The notes below the pieces were generated by a model, which searched no databases, was not told the DNA's origin, and saw nothing but the letters and a program-made list of their open reading frames with translations. Both the position numbers and the translations under genes were made by a program. Below are positions 58,419-64,000 of a stretch of 64,000 nt of DNA, one piece after another; the first letter of the stretch is position 1; every line of letters starts with the position of its first letter. The stretch is from Massilia sp. TS11 (GTDB lineage Bacteria > Pseudomonadota > Gammaproteobacteria > Burkholderiales > Burkholderiaceae_D): assembly GCF_022012445.1 (NCBI RefSeq), contig NZ_JAKLTS010000001.1:434001-498000 (forward strand), given 5' to 3'.

Positions 58419-59426
58419 ATGAAAGGAATCCACGCCGTGACCCACCCTTTGCGCCAGTGCCTTGTTCTGCTGTCTTTTGCTTGTTCGAGCCTTGCTGTGG
58501 CCCATGCCGATGAGTACAGCCCGCTGCTCAAAGTACGAAAGTTTGCCGACGTCGAAAAGATGGCCAATGCCAAACTGGCGGCCGAGCCGGGGAATGCCGG
58601 TGCGCTGGTCGCCAAGGTGCGCGTGATCCTGGCCGATGGCAAGGAAGCCCGGTTTGACGAGGGCGTGGCGCTGGCCGAGCAATGTGTGGCGGCCCATCCG
58701 AAAGAATCGACCTGCCACGAAATGCTCGGCAACATGTTGGGCGTGAAGGCCCAGCGTGCCAGCTTGTTCACGGCGATGGGCTATGTCGGCAAGATCAAGG
58801 ATTCGTTCAAGAAGGCCGTGGAGCTGGACCCGGACAACTTTGGCGCGCGCAGCTCGATGCTGCAGTTCTATCTGATGGCGCCGTCGATCGCTGGTGGCGG
58901 CAAGGACAAGGCACGTGACTTCATCGCCGAGACGGCCAAGGTGCGTCCTGCCTTTGCGAATCTGATGCAGGCCGCAATGGACCTGAGTGAAAGCAATTTC
59001 GACCGTGCCGTGGCGACGGCCCTGGCGGCTGACCTGCGTGGCAACGAAGACATGGCCACGCAGCAGCGCAACATCCTGAATAACGCGGGCCACCTGTACA
59101 TGGAAGACCGCAAGTACGCCGAAGCCGAGCGCGCGTTCCGCGAACTGATGACGCGCCATGCGGAAAGCTGGCAGGGTTACTACGGCATGGGCAAGCTGCT
59201 GCAGGAACAAGGCAAGGCCAAGGACGCCTTGCCGTTGCTGGACAAGGCACTCGGCATCAACCCGGTGGCCGGCGCCCACTATCGCATCGGCAAATGCTGG
59301 CAGCAGCTGGGTGATAAACCCAAGGCCATCGCAGCTTATGAGAAGGCGCTGGCCTTCCGTCCGGAGCTGCCCAAGCAGGCCAAGGGCGATGCGGAAGAGC
59401 AGCTCAAAGCACTGAAGAAGACGTAA
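58419..59426 (+). CDS. Exported TPR protein
   Basis: A protein of 335 residues from the ATG at 58419. The signal peptide (LRQCLVLLSFACSSLAVAHA) is followed by helical TPR repeats along the whole mature part (CHEMLGNMLGVKAQRASLF..., AGHLYMEDRKYAEAERAFREL, YGMGKLLQEQGKAKDALPLLDKALGINP, YRIGKCWQQLGDKPKAIAAYEKALAF). It is probably a periplasmic interaction scaffold. The partner is unknown. Its end overlaps the convergent gene by 23 bases. Confidence 0.82.
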   Translation: MKGIHAVTHPLRQCLVLLSFACSSLAVAHADEYSPLLKVRKFADVEKMANAKLAAEPGNAGALVAKVRVILADGKEARFDEGVALAEQCVAAHPKESTCHEMLGNMLGVKAQRASLFTAMGYVGKIKDSFKKAVELDPDNFGARSSMLQFYLMAPSIAGGGKDKARDFIAETAKVRPAFANLMQAAMDLSESNFDRAVATALAADLRGNEDMATQQRNILNNAGHLYMEDRKYAEAERAFRELMTRHAESWQGYYGMGKLLQEQGKAKDALPLLDKALGINPVAGAHYRIGKCWQQLGDKPKAIAAYEKALAFRPELPKQAKGDAEEQLKALKKT

Positions 59427-60174
59427 GCTCCGAGGTCTCGAAAGCGCGCGCCACCGCCTTGCGGGCAAACGGCAGGGCGGTGGGGCGCGGCGCGGACGCC
59501 ATCACCATCAGCGGTGCGCTCGGCTTGGCCTGCGGCTTTGGTGCGACCAGTTCCAGCGTCAGCATGCCGAGCACGCGCGCGCACAATTCCTCGTACATCG
59601 CCGCATTTTCGCGCGCGTAGTCGCGCAGCAGACGCGTGCAGGCGCTGTCTTCCCATAGCCAGCCGCTGCGGCCGCGTGCGGCCGGGTGGTTCTGCAGCGC
59701 GGGCGGAATCGGCAGGTCGTAATCTTCGCGCCAGCCCCATTGGTAGGTGCGGCCCGGATCACCCTGGAAAGTTTTGCCGAAGGCGCGCGCCGACAGGGCG
59801 TCGTGGCGCGCCGTGAAGTCGACAATCTCCTCGCGCGTGCCGCGCGCGCTCTTGATCCAGCAGTGGTATTGAATCAGCTGCGACAGGTGATTGATGCCGC
59901 GGCGTGCCTCGCGGCCAGGGAAAATCACGATGTGTTCGTCCGCGCCGCAGTCGATGATCTGGCCGCCGGCCACCGGGCTGTAGGGATGGCCGAGCAGTTG
60001 CGTCAGCACCTTGGCGCCGAGGATGGCGTAATCGGCACAGCGGCCAAAGCCATCCACCGCTTCGTTGCGGCGGCTGTCGGCCACCACCTGGTGCAGGCAG
60101 CGGTCAATGGCGGCCTGTTCGGCCGGTCCCAGGGGGAAGGGCAGGGTAGGTAGAGTGTCCAAAAGCATCGGCAT
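59404..60174 (-). CDS. Hypothetical protein, possible papain-fold (Cys-His-Asp) enzyme
   Basis: A protein of 256 residues if it starts at the ATG at 60174 (a second ATG at 60168 is equally plausible). I do not recognise the family. GRCADYAILGAKVLTQLLG, then QLIQYHCWIKS, then EEIVDFTARHD give Cys, His and Asp in the order and context (C-x-x-xA, HxW, VDF) of transglutaminase/papain-like proteins; DUF2026 proteins look similar. A Pro/Ala-rich tail of about 50 residues follows. No signal peptide is seen. It lies between a TPR gene and a pseudo-receiver gene. Confidence 0.55.
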   Translation of the reverse strand: MPMLLDTLPTLPFPLGPAEQAAIDRCLHQVVADSRRNEAVDGFGRCADYAILGAKVLTQLLGHPYSPVAGGQIIDCGADEHIVIFPGREARRGINHLSQLIQYHCWIKSARGTREEIVDFTARHDALSARAFGKTFQGDPGRTYQWGWREDYDLPIPPALQNHPAARGRSGWLWEDSACTRLLRDYARENAAMYEELCARVLGMLTLELVAPKPQAKPSAPLMVMASAPRPTALPFARKAVARAFETSELTSSSVL

Positions 60175-60379
60175 GATTCGTTGGGCGTGCGGGCAAAAAT
60201 TCCAAGCATATCGTAAATACGAAGAATGTAAACACATTTGTAATGAGAGTTTCGAATAATCAATTTTTTGATATCAGACAGTCGAGTCTTGATTACAAAT
60301 TTGCACGAAAGGACAGTGGGCAAACCGGTTTCAATTGGGTAAAGTGATAACTTCACTTTGGAACAAGATCAGCACGAAC

Positions 60380-60859
60380 ATGGGGATATTGAGCGGGAAG
60401 CGTGTGCTCGTGGTGGATGACCAGGAACATGTACGCTTGGCGGTGACGCAATTGCTGCGTGAGCGCAGCTTCGATACGGGCGAAATCCGTAGCGTCAGCC
60501 GTGTGCAGAGCGCGCTCGACGAGCTGACGCGCGGCCGCTACGACCTGATCATTACCGAGGCGCAGATGGAGCCGCTCTCGGGTATGGATCTGCTGCAGAA
60601 AGTGCGCAGCGGCGCGACGGTGGCGCGCCACGATCTGCCGGTGGTGCTGCTGGCCTTGCAGGCCGACCCCAATATTGTCAAACGTGCATTGGAATTGCAT
60701 GCCGATGGCTTCGTCGTGAAACCGGTCCGCCTGGGCCAACTCGAAAGCCGATTAACGGAAGCGATTTTTCGGCCGAAACCTAAGCTGGCGCCGGAAGCTT
60801 ATGCCGTGCGCCAGGATGACCTCGCCCCGCGCCGGCCGGAAACACTCAAAGCTGAGTGA
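60380..60859 (+). CDS. Atypical response-regulator receiver domain (pseudo-receiver)
   Basis: A stand-alone CheY-like protein of 159 residues. The acidic pair VVDDQEH (Asp13, Asp14) and the lysine in GFVVKPV (Lys114) are present. At the phosphorylation site the sequence is IITEAQMEPLSG, so the acceptor Asp is Glu60, and the switch Thr is Ala92 (LPVVLLALQAD). Phosphorylation is therefore unlikely; Glu may mimic a permanently on state. There is no output domain. An upstream GTG at 60344 or TTG at 60335 could extend the N-terminus by 12-15 residues. It lies 94 bases before the giant repeat gene. Confidence 0.8.
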   Translation: MGILSGKRVLVVDDQEHVRLAVTQLLRERSFDTGEIRSVSRVQSALDELTRGRYDLIITEAQMEPLSGMDLLQKVRSGATVARHDLPVVLLALQADPNIVKRALELHADGFVVKPVRLGQLESRLTEAIFRPKPKLAPEAYAVRQDDLAPRRPETLKAE

Positions 60860-60900
60860 GAAATATTTCCTTCCGTTAAAAACCGGTCTGGGGATGGGGT

Positions 60901-60906
60901 TATAAT
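60901..60906 (+). promoter_or_regulatory. Candidate -10 box before the octapeptide-repeat gene
   Basis: A consensus TATAAT lies 48 bases upstream of the repeat-protein ATG, after the receiver stop. No good -35 box is at the right distance. A small inverted repeat (GTCCCGCGAC and following) lies between the box and the start. Confidence 0.4.
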
Positions 60907-60953
60907 TGTCCCGCGACAATTTTTAATCGCGGTGATGCCCTTTTCGGACCGGC

Positions 60954-63900
60954 ATGACAACTCTTTCGACTGAACCCGCGGTTGGCAGCGTCGCGCTGAC
61001 AACCGAGCAGATCGCTGCGCTCTCCACCAACCAGGTGGCGGCCTTGTCTTCGGCCGTCCTGCGCGCGCTCAGCTCGGCCCAGACGGCGGCCTTCAGTTCG
61101 GCGCAAGTGGGGGCGCTGCTGCCCGTGCAATTGGCCGCTTTGTCGACGGCGGGCGTAGCGGGGCTCGACAGCGAAGACCTGCCGGCCTTGTCCAGTGCCG
61201 CGCTGGCGCGCCTGCGCAGCGACCAGGCGGCCGTGCTGGCCAGCGACCAGATCGCCGCGCTCAACGGACCGCAATTCGCCGCCATCGGCAGCCAGGCCTT
61301 GGCCGCCTTCAGCACGAGCCAGATTCCCTCCCTGACCACGGCTCAGGCCAGTGCAATTGGCAGCCGCCAGCTGGCCGGCTGGTCAAGCGCGCAGCTGCAT
61401 GCGCTGGAGACGGAAGACCTGGCGGCCTTGTCGAGCGCGGTGATCGCCGCCCTGGCGACGCTTCAGTTGCTGGGGCTGGACAGCAATCAGGTGGCCGCGC
61501 TCGAGACCGACCAAGCCGCTGCCCTCGGCAGCCAGCAGATGGCGGGTTTTGCCACTGCCGCCGTGGCCGCCTTCGAGACCCAGGACCTGGCCGCGCTGAG
61601 CACGCGCGCGCTGCCCGGCCTGCTCTCGGCCCAGATCCATGCGCTGCGCAGCGAGCAGCTGCTGGCGCTGGGCGCCGCCCAATTCGCCCAGCTGACGACG
61701 CAAGCCCTGCAGGGGCTCGATACCCAGCAGAGCGCCGCGCTCGACACCGCCCAGCTGGCCGGTCTGCGCTCGACCCAGCTTGGCGCACTCAGCAGCGCCA
61801 TCCTCGGCGCCGTCGCGACCGATGCCCTGCGCGCGCTCGGCAGCGCGGCCCTGGCCGGCCTGCGCGCCGAGCAGGTGGCGGGTCTGCGTAGCGATCAGAT
61901 GGCGGCGCTCGGCAGCGAGCAGATGGCCGCGCTGCGCACCCAGGTGCTGGCGGCGCTTGGCAGCGAGCAGGCGCGCGCCCTCGCCAGCCAGCAACTCGAT
62001 GCGCTCAGCAGTGTGCAGGTGCTGGCCCTGTCCAGTTCGGCCCTGGCCGGTCTTGATACCGAGGACATTCCGTTTATCGATGCCGACGGCTTTGGCCGCT
62101 TGCGCTCGCAGCAGGTGCTGGCGCTGAACACGGCGCAGTGGCAGGCCGTCAGCAGCAGCCAGATGGCGGCGCTGGGCAGCACCGTGCTGGCTGCCATGAA
62201 CACGGCGCAGATTGCGGTGCTCAGCAGCTGGCAGGCGGCCGCGCTGGCCTCGCGCCAGCTGCCGGGGTGGGGCAGCAGCCAGGTGGCGGCCCTGCACACG
62301 GACGTGCTGGCGGCACTGGCGCCGGGCGCGCTGGCCGGCTGGTCCTCGCTGCAGTTCGCCGCGCTCGCCAGCGACCAGGCCCAGGCTCTAAACACCGCCC
62401 AGGCGGCAGCGCTGAACAGCCGCCAGCTGGCCGCCCTCAACACGGCGGCCGTGGCGGCCCTGGTGTCGGACGATCTGGCTGCCCTGAGCACGCAAGCCAT
62501 GGCGGGCTGGACCTCGCGCCAGCTGGCGCAGATCAGCAGCGCCCAGAGCGCCGCCTGGGACAGCCGCCAGCTCGCCGCGATCAGCAGTGCGGCCTTGGCC
62601 GGTCTCGGTTCGGCCAATGCGGCGGCGCTGCGCTCGGAGCAGGTCGCGGGCCTGACCTCGCTGCAGATTGCGGCCCTGAGTTCGGCCGCCTTCGCAGCGC
62701 TCGACCCCAACGCCATTGGCCAATTGAGCACGGCCGCCATCGGCCGCGTGCGCGCGGAGGAATGGCAGGCCCTGAGCAGCGCCCAGCTCGCCGCGCTCGA
62801 TAGCGCCCAGGTGCGCGCGATTGCCGCCGTCGGCGTCGCCGCGCTGTCCACGGCCCTGCTGCAGGCCCTGTCGACGGGCCAGGCCGCGGCCCTGCAATCG
62901 CAGCAGCTGGCGGCCCTGCGCAGCGAGCAATGGCGCGTGCTCGAGACGGAAGACGTGGCGGCCCTGAGCAGCCAGTCCCTGCGCGGCCTTGGCACGCTGC
63001 AGCTGGCGGCCCTGCGCAGTGACCAGGCTGCCGCGCTGAATACCCTGCAGGCCCCGGCGTTCGACGGGCGCCAGCTGGCCGCCATCGGCACCAGTGCAAT
63101 TGCGGCGATTGATCCGAACCTGTGGGCGGCCTTCGGCACCCAGGCCATGGCCGCGCTCAGCGCCGACCAATTGGCCGCCATGGGCACCGACCAGATCGTG
63201 GCCATCGGCAGCCGCCAGCTGCTGGCGATCAGCACGACGGCGCTGCGCGCCATGACCACGGCCCAGGCCCTGGCACTGACCTCGCTGCAGGTCGCCACCC
63301 TGGCCCCGGCCCAGGCGGCCGCTTTGTCGAGCGCCGCGGCGGCCGCCATCGAACGCAATAACATCGGCCTGCTGTCCACAGCGGCCATCGCGCGTCTGCG
63401 CACCGAACAGATGGCGGCGCTGAGCACCGACCAGTTCCAGCAGCTGTCCAGCGGCCAGATGCTGGCGATGAGCACGGGCGGCCTGGCGGCCCTGAACAGC
63501 GCGCAGCTCGCGGCCTTCCTCACGGCCCAGGTGCAGGGCCTGCGTTCGAATCAGATCGCCGCATTCAGCAGTGCGCAATTGGCCTGGCTGCCGACGGCCG
63601 TGCTGGCGGCGCTGCCGGCCGCCACCATTCCGGGCCTGAGTACCTTGCAGCTGGCGACCCTGGGTTCGGACGCGGTGCAGGCGCTCGGCACGGCCCAGGC
63701 GGCCCAGCTGACGGCACGCCAGATGGCGGCCCTCGGTACACTGGCGCTGGCAAATATGGAAACGGCCGATCTGGGCGCGCTCGCCACGGCGGCCGTGGCG
63801 GCGCTGGGCTCGCGCCAGACGGCGGCGCTGCGCACGGCCCAACTGGTCATGCTGGGCACGCGCCAGCTGGCGGCGCTGTCGACCGCGGCGGTCAGCGGCT

Positions 63901-64000
63901 TCGATTCGAATCAGCTGGCCGCCTTGGGCAGCGATCAGGTAGCGGCCTTTGGCTCGCAGCAGGTGCTGGCGATTGCGCCGGCCAGCCTGGCGGCGCTGGA
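60954..64000 (+). CDS. Giant octapeptide-repeat protein (partial, runs off the window)
   Basis: The frame stays open for 1015 codons to the window edge. After a 15-residue leader (MTTLSTEPAVGSVAL), residues 16-1015 are exactly 125 octads with no insertion or deletion. The consensus is [SGRD][ST]xQ[LVIM]A[AG]L, for example TTEQIAAL, STNQVAAL and GSDQVAAF. Position 4 is Gln in most octads but not in groups recurring every 27 octads. I see no Lys, Cys or Tyr. There is no N-terminal signal peptide, so any secretion signal must be beyond the window. The S/T-x-x-Q start followed by LAAL suggests stacked short helices, a solenoid; this is inference. The family is not recognised. The start ATG has a weak CGGA site. 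Confidence 0.85.
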   Translation, partial: MTTLSTEPAVGSVALTTEQIAALSTNQVAALSSAVLRALSSAQTAAFSSAQVGALLPVQLAALSTAGVAGLDSEDLPALSSAALARLRSDQAAVLASDQIAALNGPQFAAIGSQALAAFSTSQIPSLTTAQASAIGSRQLAGWSSAQLHALETEDLAALSSAVIAALATLQLLGLDSNQVAALETDQAAALGSQQMAGFATAAVAAFETQDLAALSTRALPGLLSAQIHALRSEQLLALGAAQFAQLTTQALQGLDTQQSAALDTAQLAGLRSTQLGALSSAILGAVATDALRALGSAALAGLRAEQVAGLRSDQMAALGSEQMAALRTQVLAALGSEQARALASQQLDALSSVQVLALSSSALAGLDTEDIPFIDADGFGRLRSQQVLALNTAQWQAVSSSQMAALGSTVLAAMNTAQIAVLSSWQAAALASRQLPGWGSSQVAALHTDVLAALAPGALAGWSSLQFAALASDQAQALNTAQAAALNSRQLAALNTAAVAALVSDDLAALSTQAMAGWTSRQLAQISSAQSAAWDSRQLAAISSAALAGLGSANAAALRSEQVAGLTSLQIAALSSAAFAALDPNAIGQLSTAAIGRVRAEEWQALSSAQLAALDSAQVRAIAAVGVAALSTALLQALSTGQAAALQSQQLAALRSEQWRVLETEDVAALSSQSLRGLGTLQLAALRSDQAAALNTLQAPAFDGRQLAAIGTSAIAAIDPNLWAAFGTQAMAALSADQLAAMGTDQIVAIGSRQLLAISTTALRAMTTAQALALTSLQVATLAPAQAAALSSAAAAAIERNNIGLLSTAAIARLRTEQMAALSTDQFQQLSSGQMLAMSTGGLAALNSAQLAAFLTAQVQGLRSNQIAAFSSAQLAWLPTAVLAALPAATIPGLSTLQLATLGSDAVQALGTAQAAQLTARQMAALGTLALANMETADLGALATAAVAALGSRQTAALRTAQLVMLGTRQLAALSTAAVSGFDSNQLAALGSDQVAAFGSQQVLAIAPASLAAL
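60999..63998 (+). repeat. Tandem 24-bp coding repeat, 125 units
   Basis: Octads begin every 24 bases from 60999. I checked the register along the full stretch, and residues 16-1015 divide into 125 complete units ending at 63998. Units are diverged at the DNA level. A super-period of 27 units (648 bp) is visible in the positions of octads lacking Gln at position 4 (for example units 34-36, 61-63, 88-90 and 115-117). Confidence 0.85.

Noticed and set aside
61895..63842. Long antisense open frames opposite the octad repeat (542 and 484 codons)
   Set aside because: They are mirror readings of a 24-bp coding repeat in GC-rich DNA and have low-complexity composition. The sense frame is open throughout with a coherent octad pattern.
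60999..63998. CRISPR-like or satellite array
   Set aside because: Unit length is 24 bp without spacers, and units differ mainly at the DNA level while keeping codon frame and amino-acid pattern, so it is a coding repeat.

Overview
The window is high-GC DNA from a betaproteobacterium, most likely Oxalobacteraceae (Massilia/Duganella/Janthinobacterium type). The evidence is gene order: surE-pcm-nlpD-rpoS-rlmD, ndk-rlmN-pilW-rodZ-ispG-hisS-yfgM-bamB-der-hfq-hflX-hflK-hflC-hisZ-purA, and uvrB divergent from an aromatic aminotransferase. These are core Burkholderiales blocks. The exact genus is an inference.

Layout. 0-6.1 kb: PP2C phosphatase, a DUF465 protein, a DinG/YoaA helicase, a DUF885 protein and a quinone oxidoreductase behind a TetR-type palindrome. 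6.2-8.7 kb: an accessory pair, a TIR-domain protein and a ParA-like/TPR protein with a damaged nucleotide-binding loop. 8.7-13.7 kb: stationary-phase block ending in rpoS and rlmD. 13.8-16.4 kb: two Bax-inhibitor-1 paralogues flanking a nitronate monooxygenase. 16.5-33.9 kb: the long core block (nucleotide synthesis, rRNA modification, pilus, cell shape, isoprenoids, outer-membrane assembly, ribosome GTPases, Hfq, HflKC, HisZ/PurA, a phosphoribosyltransferase, MarC, DUF429). 33.9-41.1 kb: MFS/LysR divergent pair, two TlpA-like redoxins, uvrB and the aminotransferase.

From 41.1 kb the window becomes accessory. Three nearly identical tRNA-Asn(GTT) genes, each with its own promoter and a related terminator, delimit two cargo blocks. 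The first block starts with a two-TM protein carrying a Nudix-like box. It then holds a DUF5694-like protein, a monohaem cytochrome, an S41 peptidase, a CheX/DUF3334-like protein, a Ser/Thr kinase-UspA fusion with a metallophosphoesterase, and a periplasmic-binding-like protein. The second block starts with another two-TM protein with an unrelated cytosolic domain. It then holds an LprI-like protein, a methyltransferase with duplicated N-terminal motifs, a LysE exporter, a YdeI-like protein and a solute-binding protein.

After the third tRNA come a DUF1801-like protein, a TPR protein, a possible papain-fold protein, a receiver domain lacking its phospho-Asp, and the start of a very large protein that runs off the window. 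All 1015 visible residues of that protein, after a 15-residue leader, are 125 uninterrupted in-register octapeptides with a 27-octad super-period. It and the TIR/degenerate-ParA pair are the strongest candidates for something undescribed.

Two families of palindromic intergenic repeats occur: a GGGGTCAGACCCC-core element at gene 3' ends, and one perfect 44-bp-arm inverted repeat between hflC and hisZ. No intergenic stretch exceeds about 300 bases. I saw no CRISPR array, insertion sequence, integrase or rRNA gene.
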